Assembly (NCBI GenBank): GCA_030765065.1
Contig: CM060975.1
Coordinates: 262,827,816 to 262,891,815, forward strand
DNA length: 64,000 nucleotides
Source: Deroplatys truncata
Lineage: Eukaryota; Arthropoda; Insecta; Mantodea; Mantidae
Reading direction: 5' to 3'
Part shown: positions 48,531-60,020 of the stretch, in pieces
Layout: each line of letters starts with the position of its first letter
Numbering within the stretch: position 1 is the first letter of the stretch
Made by a program: the position numbers and the translations under genes
The notes under the pieces: generated by a model
Seen by the model: only the letters and a program-made list of their open reading frames with translations
Database searches by the model: none
What the model was told of the DNA's origin: nothing

Positions 48531-49351
48531 CCTGTCCAACCTGGCTTTCACTCGCCTCCATCATACCCGAGTTAAGGGCCCCAACCCGGGGACGCGTATG
48601 CACCTCCCATTCTTCGCCGTGTACTAGCCCGAGTCGGTGTCAAAGACAAAAAAACCCATCCCCTACCGGGAATGGGCTCGCCTTCCCAGACTTTCCCCGG
48701 TCTTGACCTATTAACCTAGTCCATCCAGGGTCACCACCAGATGGGTTAGCGGCAAAACAAGGATGGGGGACCTCCAACCCGGGATGCCAGGGCAGGATAC
48801 CACTCGACCAAGACCCTCCCATGATCCCAAATAAATCAGCCAAAAACAATATAAAATTATTAAGCAGACAAATTTAACTTAATATAATGAAATAAATCCA
48901 CCCAAAATTTTGGATCTTCTGTCCACAACCACCCCAAGGATTGTCTCTTTACCCCAGGAAGGATCCTCACATTCTGGGCTAGGGTATTAACCCAGTGGGT
49001 GGGGAGAGTGGATGTTCCCTCTGCTCTAAAAGCTTTACAGGGAACAGGCACTTCTCCATCTAATGTTGCCCACTGGGATCCTCGTAGAGGCTATCCCTAC
49101 TAGCGGATTGCCACCCCTTACAATCCGCGTCATCCACTTTCCTCTAGGGGGCCATTACAACCATTTGCCATCACTCAGCAACCTGGAAGTTCCAGGTTCG
49201 TGGCGTGGGAACGAGCACCCGGATGGCACCGAGCCCACACAGCTGCTTGTCTCAAATAAGTAGCAACCCCTTACATGTGGGCGTCGGAACTATATTCCAT
49301 TTCAGGTACAAGACCAGGTTGGACAATAGAGCCCTCCCCAGGCGTTCCGCT

Positions 49352-49460
49352 CTTTAAGAATGTCATAGTAACTCCCGCCGTTTACCCTCGCTTGCTTGAA
49401 TTTCTTCACCTTGACATTCAGAGCACTGAGCAGAAATCTTATTGCGTCAACACACGCTGG
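49352..49460 (-). rRNA. 28S rRNA fragment, upstream side of the R2 site
   Basis: The minus strand reads GTGTTGACGCAATAAGATTT, then CTGCTCAGTGCTCTGAATGT, then GAAATTCAAGCAAGCGAGGG, AAACGGCGGGAGTTACTATG and ends CTTAAAG. This is the conserved 28S sequence running up to the R2 cleavage point (CTTAAG). The R2-III 5' end follows immediately in the same orientation. Point changes show it is an old copy. 28S similarity fades beyond about 49460. Confidence 0.88.
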
Positions 49461-49734
49461 GGGCCTCGATTCAAAATGACTTGGCTTGGCACTTTCATAA
49501 CGATATCAAATTTAACTTGGCTTATTCATATTTGTGGACGACCAGATGTTACTTGCGGAAAGACAATATTCAGACAGCAGCATATAACCTTAGCTTTCTT
49601 CCAATGGAAAACATAATTTAAGGATTTCGGATACGAAAACAAAAACAGTGTCCTTTGAAGGGAAAATAAGCTTATAACATGACAGCTGCATACTCCTCAT
49701 CACTGTGGCTATTTTGAGCTCCTCTCTTCCTCTT
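49461..49734. other. Unassigned spacer between 28S fragment and R2-II piece
   Basis: 274 bp with no recognised domain. It begins with TCGATTCAAAATG, which also follows the 28S fragment at 63.9 kb; beyond that the two loci differ. Confidence 0.4.
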
Positions 49735-50508
49735 CCCGTTAAATTCTCTTCCTCCAGAACCAACCTTACCAACCAAGCGGCAAATACGCTAAGAGATCCA
49801 GATCTGCCATTTTAGGCCTACCTAGTCCCCCGTCCCGCTTGTGGCTGTAGAAGAAGCCCGTCACCACCGATTTCGGTAGATGGAAGATTTGTTTGATAAT
49901 CCGCCAGAGCCGGTTATTAAATTTCAGTTAGCAAGGTTTTGGAAGCAGGCTCAATAGTTAAGAGGTACATAAATCTTGGTAAAATGTACCACATGAGTAG
50001 CTGCATCTTCTGCCCTGGCTTGAGAGCGGGACCAGCGCAGCTCTTAGCAGCAGCTACCAGATTGGCGCTGCCAAATGGGCCACTCCATGGGTGAATGCTC
50101 TTAACCCAGATATCTTATGAGTTCATCTGGTTTGGCTACAGGAATGGACTGGCCCTCCATAAGGAGACCAGGATTCCGTCGTTGCCTAGATTTTTCTGCC
50201 CACGACGACACGGAAGAAGTTCGATTTTGTCGGCGACACCCTAAGACCTAAAGGGCGAAGGTCTTGACACAGCGTATCTATCAGATTGCATATCCTCCGG
50301 GCTTCCGCCAATCATAACTATGTCATTTGCAAATACCAACATATTAGGGCGTTTGTCACCAAACACTACCACCATTGGCATGCCAGGCACTCTCCTCAGA
50401 GTCGGATCAATGACGAGATTAAATAAAATGGGCTGTAGAGGATCATCCTGCTTAACACCACGTCTAATGGCCACACAATGGCAATTTTCTAGTTCACTGT
50501 AGATTTGA
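49735..50508 (-). mobile_element. R2-II fragment, RT and thumb
   Basis: The minus frame 50474-50241 contains RRGVKQDDPLQPILFNLVID and MLVFANDIVMIGGSPEDM, where the QGD and FADD motifs read QDD and FAND. The thumb follows to 49735 and matches 41.05-41.8 kb of the nearly complete R2-II. At 50508 the sequence changes abruptly to the R2-I endonuclease region, so two lineages are fused. Confidence 0.8.
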
Positions 50509-51065
50509 TTTTTGGCTTACTTTATTGACTAGGTCATCACGTCTTTTTAACCGAGCGGATTTGGTAGAAATCAAAGGCCCAAAATATGTCCGGCCGTTTC
50601 CACTGCTCCCTTACAATGCCTGCACATTACGTCAATGTCATGTCTGTATCGATTCTCAGTAATTTTACAAGCCTGGGTATTTGTTTTAACTTAATTGCTG
50701 GTCATTTTTCAAGACGTTAATATCCATGGTTTTAATCGCCAAGTATTACGGGTGGAATTGCTATAGAAGCAATTAACTTCTTTGCCTTGGACGGGACGAT
50801 TTGCTGATTCTTACCAGTTTTCTTCTTCTGCTTTATATTTCCGCTTGTTAATATAATGAATAGTAAAAGGGCATTCAAGATTTAGGTTCGTAGCTACCCG
50901 TTGCAGTCTACTATAAAGTTTGCTCTCGCCCATCAGCGTTTGTGCTAAAGCATTGTTGTCAAAAAGGACCTTTCCAGCTTTTCAAATATGAAAGGGGAAA
51001 CTGGTTCGATAATCTTGGGATACCAAGCCCAGCGTCTCTTTTTCTGCTATATATAAATCCATTTA

Positions 51066-52162
51066 GTGTCGGTTTCACCAAACGCAAGTAACTTTTACTC
51101 TCAAGTAAAACGTGTTTTACCCGCGAGTAAGCCCTTTGAGCGTTTCACGGACAACTTTGGAATAAATTGCGTATGCGAGTAAATCAGAGAGTAACGTTAC
51201 TGGGCGAAATATTGTGTAATAAAGTACAGAGTAACTGCTAGCTAGCATTTTACAATGGTTGCACCGGTGCAGGTTTGATGAGAATGGATTTTGAGGACAG
51301 TTCTAGCGATGAAGATGAGGATTTTTACCAATGAGACTGAGTACTTTGGTGAATACTGAATAATCACTATGATCTGACCTTGGAGGTCCACCACCTACAA
51401 ATTAGAAGAAAGAATAGAAAGAACGCTTACACTACGTATTCATGTTGCATATTAAAAAGAAAACAAATGTATCACCTGTCTTATTGCAGCTATTCTTTTA
51501 TTAGCTAAATCCTTCTTCGGAGCTTTTTTTAGCAACTTCCACAGTTCCTTTATATTAGCTGCAGTTCTATGTCCCATAGTGGTGCCAGCATTTTTCTGCA
51601 GCATTTTCCCATGTATCCTTCTTCTGGCGCATAGTTGAACCATCTGTTCTCTTATTCTCTAACACACTTATAAATTCTTCTACCACAGAAAGCAGTAGGA
51701 GTTTTTCAGAAGAATGCCAATTTGGACTTCTCTTTCGCTTTCCTTCGTCTGACATGGTTCTGTAAATTTAACACACAAAAGGTAAAATTTAAGAGGATAA
51801 TTTCATTAAAACGAAAGCTTAAGTTGAATTTTTTCTCGAAAATATTAGCTATTACCATATATTTCTACTTCCCAGTGTTTTCGTTTACTTTTTTCTCCGT
51901 AGCTTTAACATCTAAAAACTTTCGTTTACTCGCACTAAATTCCTTAAATTGGCGAAAAAAGCTGTAAATGCACACAAACTATAAGAAACTTCGCAAACAG
52001 CACCTTTCTGGTATAATTGTTGGAGTACTAACTGGAGAGTACTTTAACCTCCACACAAGCATGGTAATACGAATCTATGCCACTCGGGAGTATCAACCAC
52101 CGGGTTAATGTTACTCTGTATTAACTATTCTAGACTTTAATCGCGTTTGGTGAAACCGGCCC
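51066..52162 (-). mobile_element. PIF/Harbinger-like non-autonomous element with a Myb/SANT-like ORF
   Basis: This 1097-bp unit is flanked by TTA at 51063-51065 and 52163-52165, and its removal restores ATCCATTTAGTGTGAATT of R2-I. The ends are inverted repeats: left GTGTCGGTTTCACCAAACGC, right complement GGGCCGGTTTCACCAAACGC. A 3-bp TWA duplication and a GGGCCGGTTTCACCAA-type end fit PIF/Harbinger elements. Only a Myb/SANT-like frame is present and no DDE nuclease is seen. Subterminal TTTACTC/GAGTAAA repeats occur near both ends. Confidence 0.8.
51452..51755 (-). pseudogene. Myb/SANT-like DNA-binding protein of the Harbinger-like element
   Basis: Two overlapping minus frames are joined by a frameshift near 51590-51600. 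The first (51755-51567) reads RSPNWHSSEKLLLLSVVEEF with VLENKRTDGSTMRQKKDTW. The second (51643-51452) reads TMGHRTAANIKELWKLLKKA and PKKDLANKRIAAIRQ. The trihelix-like W...K..WE...F spacing resembles the Myb-like accessory protein of Harbinger transposons, which helps the nuclease bind ends. It could equally be a captured SANT domain. Confidence 0.65.
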
Positions 52163-52695
52163 TTAGTGTGAATTTAGTTAAGTGGTACATCTGCTTAATA
52201 TACTGCCTGATATTGTCTATTTGCTTTAACACACTGTCAGATGGAGGCTTCATGTTCATAATGTAAACAAATTTAGGGGTAATGTGTATTAATAAGTTAT
52301 ATTTTTTTCAGGGTTTTAAAATGAGAGTAGAACGTCTTTTGACAGCTCCTATAAGACAGTCTTTAAAATTTTTTCCAATTTTACCACCCCAAGTGTTGAT
52401 ATCCCGACCCAAATAACGCAATATTTCGTCTGGTTGAATAACTGGTACAGGTATATCCCCTACGGTAAGCGAGGGGTTTGCTAGGGCCCAAGCTTTCCTT
52501 CCTGTAACAATTTTAGAACAAGAGCATTTTATGGTGGGAGCCCCAATCCCAATTGTTGAGCTGATCATTTAATTCGTGAAGCATGCACTTAAATTCTGAT
52601 TGTTTCTCTGCTACTAAATACTAGGAGCAAATGCCAAAATGCTTAAAATGTAATCGTTGAAGCTCATACCATTCTTAAAATCTGCAATGTGTTTT

Positions 52696-53544
52696 TATAA
52701 TATTGCTGCAGTAGGAGAGCCAAACTTGAAGTATTTGCAGCCCCATGTACGGTACAAGGTTTCCGGTGGCCTTCGCCCCAATTTTAAGAATCAACTTTGT
52801 ATTTTTATGTTTTCTTTAAATAATATCTATATATATTTAGGTTTGCCTCACCTGCGTCAGTATTAATTTGTAGAAACATGGGTCTCTATGCAGGAGGTGA
52901 TGCGGCTAAAGAATGTAGGCTTACACAAATTATAATTTTTACTTAACTCCTTTTATTAATCCTTCACACCATGAAATAACACTTCATTGATATAGAGAGC
53001 TGTGAGATTACTTATTAATTACTTGCACTTTTTTAACAACAAACTTTATAGTATTCTCAGAGTAATGAATTTTCGCCTCGCACTGAATACGTATTAAAAT
53101 TCTCGAGGACGTATCTTACGTCCAGTTAGGAACTCTGTCTGCTAGCAACTGACTATAGCCTGAATTTGTAACTTTTTCTATTTCACGTCTCAATGGCTAA
53201 TCCTACTCCAATAGAATACTGTTATTTAATTGTTTAAAAAATTACATTATTGTTTCCAAGAATTACTAGTAGCATTATTAAATTTCCAATTCATTATTGA
53301 CTCAACGTAACCTCATTGTTAGCAACTTTTGACCTATATTATCACAGCTCCCAAATTATTAAATTACGTAATATATTCACATAATATTATTAAAGATGTA
53401 CATAATAATACAAACATAATACAATGACTGAAACAAGCATTTCATATATTATATGTTACACGTATTGAGTTGAGGCTGGCTGTAATTATAGTTTATATTA
53501 TATAATTGGACTGAAATCATTTAAGTGTTAAAAATATTGCCTCA
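52696..53544 (-). mobile_element. Solo-LTR-like repeat, copy 3, with 6-bp target duplication
   Basis: This 849-bp unit is flanked by TGTTTT (52690-52695 and 53545-53550). It interrupts the R2-I sequence AATGTGTTTTATAACCGG, which is intact at 31480-31495. It starts TGAGGCAATATTTTTAAC on the minus strand and keeps the GTGTAAGCCTACATTC block. It has only one PBS-like unit (CTTCAAGTTTGG plus GTACATGGGGC), compared with three in copy 2. It is collinear with the other two copies. Confidence 0.75.
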
Positions 53545-54079
53545 TGTTTTATAACCGGATTGAAACCTAATTTAAAAAGACGAGGAAATAAAGGGTCACC
53601 TTGTTGACCCCTCTCGTAATAAATATTTGACGACCAGTTTCTAATATAGTGATGGCGTCTTGTATCTCATGTATAAATTCATTGAAATGTGAGAGAAAGG
53701 CTTGGGCATTTAAACCAGCTGTGATCACGCTATTACTAACTTATAGCACGCGTTTTCGATATCGACTGTGGCTAAAGTCAGCACACTCACCAAACAACTA
53801 TAAATCATATAAAGTGTTAACTATATAACGAGAGCACTGTTCATATGTTATTTCACACAAAAATTGTGATTAAACACGGAGCTCAAAAATCACTGACTAA
53901 GTCTTCCGCCGCTATGATCTGGGACTGGTTTTACCCCATCCGATTAACAGATTATTGAGATCTCCGTCACCCTGCGCCTAGAATACTTACTTATACCATA
54001 TTTATTTTATGGTTATTCTAAGGAAGGCTACTAACATAAATAGTAACTAATACTAAACAAACAAACTCAAAACTAAAAA

Positions 54080-54290
54080 GCAGCTCAAACAAATAAAACA
54101 TGGCAGCTAGGAGGCGCATAGCCAATAGAGCTAATTAATAGAATAAATTAAAAGAAGCAAGTATACAGTTAAAAATCATGCACTCGCCTGACAGAGTTGT
54201 TAGCATATTCCATAAAGGAGCTATGGATGTTTTAGCTCATTTTGATTATAGTCAGTGCTGTAGATTCCGCTTCTCTTTTAGAGATTCCCC
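54080..54290 (-). mobile_element. R2-II 3' terminal piece
   Basis: It matches 37084-37285 and 40160-40355: terminal TTTTATTTGTTTGAGC, then the 3' UTR and the start of the endonuclease tail. It is cut off by the I/Jockey-like element. At 54080 it abuts the R2-I 5' end. Confidence 0.75.
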
Positions 54291-54934
54291 CCCAGGGTCT
54301 CACCTTGTGTGAGTGCGAGTTTGGCGTACACGGGGTGTCTGAGCCACTCATCATAATTCCTCCACCCTCGTCCGGTCGAGGTGGGATCGTCCTCGTGACC
54401 GGTGGACTCAAGGTAGGCTCTCGTGCGCTCTTTGCATTTCGCTCCATGCCGCCCCTCGCCATCGTTTCTTTCTTGTCTAGCCCCTTTCCGAACATTTCGC
54501 ACCACGTCCATTCATTCACACAATTATTTTCCATCTTCACCCGCCTACCTTACGAGCGAATCGCCCACGCACTTTTTGGATTTTTTTACCATTCTATTTA
54601 TTTTAATCCTCCGTGGACACAGCCTGATGGATACCCGCGTACTGGGTGCGCAGCTGGGTGAGTGGGTAATGGAGTCATCCCCACCACCCCGGATCATCAT
54701 GTAGGGCCTATGTTCGTATCCGTTGTTCAATTGCAGATCCGTGGGGGGCCATTATATGAGCTGCTGACTTCCGAGTCACACCGACGGCCATTGGGTCCCT
54801 CTGTCTATGTTCTGGGAGGTGTGACCCTGGGGTGGCCCTGGAATAGATAGGTCACACACCCAATTCGGGGTAACGCCCGGGAAGTCAGATATCAATGTCG
54901 GAGACGGTTACAATAGTGGAGGATTTCTTTCGCT

Positions 54935-56246
54935 ATGGGGCCCTCTTTCTCCATTACTTACAAGCGCCGAAAAGTCTTTGTAAAAGAAGTGGCACCACCG
55001 ACATCTGGTTATTACTTGGTCATTTCACGAACAGAAGAAGGACAAAGTTTTGAGGAGATGAACCCTTTTATTATTCAGAAGGGCATTGATGCTTTTGCTC
55101 GTGAGGTTCCGTCCTGCACTCGTCTAGGGAATGGTTCCTTATTAGTACAAACAAGGTCCGATCAGCAAAGTAAAACCTTTTTGGGCGCTACGCTTCTCTA
55201 CGGTTATCCCATCCGTGTTGAGAAGCACCGCACCTTGAGTTCCTGTTAGGCGTCGTTACCATACATATTCTCGATGGTATGTCGGACGATGAACTCGTAG
55301 ACTATTTTTCAGATCAAAAGGTGACAGCTGTGCATCTAGTGCAGACCAAACCCGAAGGAGTATTGGTACCCACTCGTACCCTGTTTATAACTTTTGATGG
55401 CGTCGATCTGCTCACGAGCAATTCAGCAGGGTACGAACGTATTGCGGAGAGGCCTTATATTCCTATAACTCTGCGTTGTTTTAAATGCCAAAGTTTTGGG
55501 CATACGTAAGTCTCATGTAAGAGTGCCGTTACCATCTGTGCATCATGTAGCCAGTCCGCGCACGAAGGTACCTGCTCAACAGCCCCCGACGGCGTTAATT
55601 GCAAAGGGTCCCATTCTGCGTCATTTCCGACTGTCCGCGGTACTTGGACGAGAAGGCGATCCAGGAGATCCGGATAAAGGAGAAACTCCTTCGCTGAAGC
55701 CCGGAGGCGTTACTATACGCGCTAAACTTCGCTCCTGCGATCGGGTACATTAACAACTGTTGTTGCCTCGCCAGTACCCCGGAAGGATGCCGAAACACGT
55801 GGACCATGACTGCATTGACCGACACTACAATCATGTCTTCCATTTCTGGTAGAGTTATCAAGCCATCTAAAGCAGGTACTAAGGTACTAAAGTCACAAGA
55901 CACTGAAAAAAAATCAAAGCAGAAACTTCGTATGGATGATTTTCTGAAAGACCCTCCGCGTGCGCGCGGTAAGAAAAGTTCACCTTCTCCTCCTCGAAGG
56001 TCGCAGTCCCAGGATGCTCCTGGGACAAGCCGCGCTCAGACGCACCAATCGCCCATTGCCACCCAGAACCGATTCTCGGCGCTTAAATCGGTTTCTGGCA
56101 CTGAGCGCGTGGGCCCTTCATTCGAGGAGCCTATGGAGTCTGATCAACTCCATACCAAAAGACGGAGCCCCAAGGTTAAGCAAAAATTTATTTTGAGCCG
56201 CCATTCTAAGAAAGAAGTTTATCCCTTTTATTCATGGCTATCCTGA
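54935..56246 (+). pseudogene. ORF1 (Gag-like) of the I/Jockey-like element
   Basis: Frame 54935-55249 includes MNPFIIQKGIDAFAREVPS and GSLLVQTRSDQQSKTFLGA, an RRM-like fold of insect transposon ORF1s. Frame 55279-55509 has MSDDELVDYFSDQKVTAVHL and RPYIPITLRCFKCQSFGHT, the start of CCHC knuckles. Frameshifts then continue with C..C..H..C remnants (CASCSQSAHEGTC) and a basic C-terminus (55806-56246). Such proteins coat the element RNA. At least three frameshifts are needed for one protein. Confidence 0.8.
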
Positions 56247-59200
56247 CCTGGAATTTGTGTGGTGTACGATCGCATAGGGCAGAACTGCAACTTTTATTAC
56301 GTTCCCTTTCACCTGTGGTCCTGTGTTTAACGGAGACTAAGCTTCGCCCTCACGATCCTTTTGATTTCTGAGGATATACTCCGGTTCGCTACGATCTTAA
56401 CCGGATGAGGGTACTCTTGCTCATGGAGGTGTCATGTTATTAGTGCGTAATGACGTTCATTTTCAAACCCTCACTCTTACGTCCGACTCGCATGCTGAGT
56501 CCGTTAGGCTTTAATCACCGGGCTTTTTCTTTTCCGATTGCTCTGTCTATTCACCTCCATCGTCTCCCCTCGCTAATGCGGACATTCGAGATCTCCTGTC
56601 CGCTCTCCCAACACCATTTCTTCTGTTGGGGGATTTAAATGCCCATCACCTCCTGTGGGGTTCGCCAAGGGCTTGTGCGAGGGGAACTCTTCTTTCCGAC
56701 ATTTATGCTCAGTTCAACCACTTCATCCTCAATACAGGTGAACCCACTTATCTTTCGGATTTTTCTGGTACATTCTCTCACTTAGACCTTGCAGTTTGCT
56801 CCATCCAGCTTGCTTGTCGGCTGCAGTGGAACGTCGTCGCTGACACCTACTCCAGCGATCATTACCCTTGCATCGTCTCTCTTCTGTCTCAGAGTACCTA
56901 CCTGGATATTCAGAAATGCCGACTGGAGATTGTATTCCAGCCTCGTGTGTTTTGAGGACCAGACCTTCACTGGCGTTAGCCAAATTGTGCAGCACCTTAC
57001 GTCTACTATGCTATCTGCCGCTGAACGCAAAATTACCCGTTCGTCCTCTCACCCTCAGCGCATTCCTGTACCGTGTGGAACGAGGACTGTCAGGACGCCG
57101 TTCGTGCTCGTAGAACAACGCTCAGGTTGTTTCGGCGACACCCTATACTTGATAATTTGGTTACGTTTAAGCAATCGCGGGCCAGGACTCGTCGCATTAT
57201 TCAAGATAGCAAGAAGGCGTCCTGTACTAGTTTTTTTCGAGCTTCACGTCTTCCTCTGTTGTTTCGGATAAACTTCGTCGCTTCTCCGGTAAAGTTTCGC
57301 ATTGTACTGTCTGGCCTTCAGGTTTCCAATGCCACCGTAGTGGATTCGGCTGCCATTGCTAACACTCTGGGTACTGCCTTAGAGGCGGTTTCCCGTTCTG
57401 CCCATTATTCCGCCGGATTTCGCATCCTCAAAGCCCGACTGGATACCGAAACCTATAATTTTCGGTCTGTTAATAAAGGAGTGTTATAATGAGCTTTTCA
57501 TAATGAGCTGGAACACGTTCTCCATTGCTCTAGGCAGTCCGCTCCTGGGTCTTACGGCATTCATGCCCGCGTGTTAAAGAACCTTTCAGACGACAGTAAA
57601 CTCTTTCTGTTACAGATCTATAGCCGTATTTGGCGAGACGGCCTTATTCCTTCCGTTCGGAGCGAAACCACCATTGTCCCTATACTAAAGCCTGGGAAGG
57701 ATCGCCATCTACCCATCAGTTACCGCCCTAATCTCCGTCACCAGTTGCATTTGCAAGGTGATGGAGCGCATGATCAACGGGCGGTTGACATGGTGGCTTG
57801 AGTCTCAGAAACTTCTAGCGATCGCTCAGTGCGGATTTTGTCGCCATCGTTTTACCGTTGACCATCTGGGTCTCTGTCGACGCATATTGTGAATAGATTT
57901 CTGAGAAAGTGACGAACAGTGGCTGTGTTTTTTGACCTGGAGAAAACTTATGACACTTGTTGGAGGGGCGACATTTTATGTAGACTTCACGCATGGAATT
58001 TACGCGGTCGTCTTCCCATATTTCTTCGGGTGTTCGACGCATCCCGTCTTTCGTGTACGTGTGGGCTCGGTTTTATCTAGTCGCTTTATTCAAGAGAACG
58101 GTGTACCGCAGGGCTCTGTACTCAGAGTCACACGTTTTGCTATTCTTATCAACCCCATTGTTCATTGTATTCCACCTGGTATTTCATCGTCCCTTTTTGT
58201 TGACGATTATGCCATTTACTGCAGTTCTCGGCGGGCCTGTGCTCGAACGCCGTCCCAGAGCTGTGTAGACCGTCTCTACGACTGGAGTAACACCAATGGC
58301 TTTAATTTCTCCTCCGAGAAATCAGTCTGTACAAATTTCTGGCACCGGAAGGTATTCCCTCCGCCCTCTCTCCATCTTGGGTCGGAGATACTTCGTTTGC
58401 AGACGATGTGAAATTTTTGGGGTTGATCTTTGTTAGAAAGCTGAGCTGCACTTCGCACATTTCCTTTTTAAAAGCAAAGTGTGACCGTTCTCTTAATCTT
58501 TTATGTGCTTTAAGTGGCTCATCCTGGGGAGCTTATCGGATCATTCTTCTGCATCTTTATCGCTGTTTGGTCCGATCCAAGCTTGATTACGGGTGCATTG
58601 TCCATTCGTTGGCACTTCCATCTGTGTTACGTCGATTGAACGCCATTCGCCATTGTGGCATAAGGGTCGCTACAGGGGCTTTCCAACCAGCCCTGTACCT
58701 AGTATATAGGCTGAAGCTGCAGAGCCTCTGCTGTCTCAAGGCGTGAGATGCTTTTGTGCAGCAATGCATGTCGACTCTCAAGCTTGCATGACCACCCGTC
58801 CTTCGAGTTATTTTTCGAGGAGTCGCTTGATCGGCAATATTTCATTAGCTCCTCTGCATTGCTCCCCGCAGAGCGTTTTTAGAACTACAGGCGCAATTCG
58901 GGGAATGTCATTTTATATTTACTGATGGGTCTAAGACTGGTGTTTGGAGTACAGTGTGCCTTTGGTTTTGGTGAACATAATTTTAGCTTTCGTTTACGTG
59001 GGCAATGTTCGATTTTTACCGCCGAACTTTTTGGTATTTATCAATCTGTTTTATACATTCAGCGGCACGACTTTCGGCACTGTGGTGTTTGTACGGACTC
59101 TCTGAGTGCTCTACTGAGTATTAACGCGCTGTAAAATTGCCACCCCCTCGTAGAGCGCATACCTGACCTGCTGCACTCGCTTGGTGCCCCTGGCATCCGC

Positions 59201-59600
59201 GTCTCTTTCTTGTGGATTCGGGTCATGTAAGCATCTCAGGCAACGAGTCATCCGATTCCGCTGCTAAATCGGCAGTTTTATCGCCCAGAATTTTTACCTC
59301 TGTTGTTCCCCCTACTGATTTCTATGTAATTTTACGGCAAGGCATCCTCTCGCTTTGGCACGATGAGTGGACGACCCTCCGGAGGAACAAGTTGTGGGAG
59401 ATTAAACCTCTCCCGGTTGTCTGGGCCACCTCTTCTCGTACTTCTTGTCGGGAAGAGGTATTTTAACACGACCTCTAATCGGAAATTGCCTTTTTGTTAT
59501 AGAAACTTGCTTAGTGGTGACCGCGCACCACTATGTGAGCGGTGTGATGCGCCCTTAACGGTGCATCACATTTTAGCGATGTCAGGTTTTAGCTCAATTG
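56237..59600 (+). pseudogene. ORF2 (APE, RT, RNase H) of the I/Jockey-like element
   Basis: The APE part has GDLNAHHLLWGS (56629-56664), LNTGEPTYLSDFSGTFSHLD and SDHYPCIV (about 56850). RT parts are ETTIVPILKPGKDRHLPISY (57660-57720), FFDLEKTYDTCW (about 57925-57960), RFIQENGVPQGSVLRVT (about 58085-58130) and SSLFVDDYAIYCSSR (58190-58230), with VDD at the catalytic box. RNase H shows FTDGSKTGV (about 58915-58940) and HVSISGNESSDSAAKSA (59220-59270). A Cys/His tail CERCDAPLTVHHIL lies near 59537-59575. Numerous frame changes make it dead. Confidence 0.82.
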
Positions 59601-60020
59601 CGTGTTCGTGTATCTATGCCTGTTGCTCTAGCCAACGTTTTGGCAGACGACCCGCATACTGTAGAATGTCTTATGTTTTATCGCTGAATTTCGTTTTAGC
59701 CGACGCATTTGATGCGGTGTACGTCTTTTAATTTTGTGACTTTATACTGTCTGTTTTTTAATGGGGCTCTTCACTCGGGCAGAGATATGGCGCTCTTGTC
59801 CTTTGTGTTGTAGAGTTCCTGACACGTCGTTTTACTCTTGTCTTGTTTTATTTACTATGTTTTTGTGGTGGTTTTAAAATTCGATCGTTTGTTTTATAGT
59901 GTTTTTGTCTGAGGTTTTTTGACCCATATTTTATTTTTGGACTTTAAATTTTATACTTTGTAAGAGCGCTGATGACCATAGCTGTTTAGAGCCCTTAAAC
60001 CGCATCTCATCATTATTCAC

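Larger units (their letters stand above)
44466..49351 (-). mobile_element. R2-III, joined to 28S at its 5' end
   Basis: The 5' end (CGGAACGCCTGGGGAGG, 49347-49331) lies directly against the 28S upstream flank at 49352. A 0.8-kb 5' region follows, then an R1 scrap (47.72-48.53 kb) in place of the fingers, a Myb-like block (47.71-47.57 kb, SGSNRWSEEEIKKLVELC), the best-preserved RT in the window (46962-45540), the endonuclease (45435-45016), the tail (45.0-44.82 kb) and a 3' UTR. The RT is clearly distinct from R2-I and R2-II. Several frameshifts and stops remain. The 3' limit with R2-II is approximate. Confidence 0.85.
50509..54079 (-). mobile_element. R2-I fragment with two nested insertions
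   Basis: R2-I blocks at 50509-51065 (endonuclease side, ISTKSARLKRRDDLVNKVSQ), 52163-52695 (thumb, VPVIQPDEILRYLGRDINTW) and 53545-54079 (an RT scrap with a KGHLVDPSRNKYLTTS-like remnant, then a jump to the 5' region) are collinear with copy A. A PIF/Harbinger-like element separates the first two blocks and a solo-LTR-like repeat the second and third. The middle of the element (RT N-terminus, Myb, fingers) is deleted at about 53790. The 5' end CTAAAAAG meets R2-II at 54080. Confidence 0.8.
54291..60017 (+). mobile_element. I/Jockey-group non-LTR element with RNase H
   Basis: This 5.7-kb plus-strand element contains a 5' UTR, ORF1 (54935-56246) and ORF2 with APE, RT and RNase H (about 56237-59600). 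It ends GAGCGCTGATGACCATAGCT...CATCTCATCATTATT, a 3' end seen in insect I/Jockey-type elements with a short TCATCA-like tail. Full length is present, but both ORFs carry many frameshifts and stops. It sits between R2-II pieces from opposite ends of that element, so a deletion accompanied or preceded insertion. RNase H suggests an I-group rather than typical Jockey affiliation. Confidence 0.85.

Noticed and set aside
51567-51755. Myb/SANT frame as a host transcription factor
   Set aside because: It lies wholly inside a unit with TTA duplications and Harbinger-type ends and is frameshifted.
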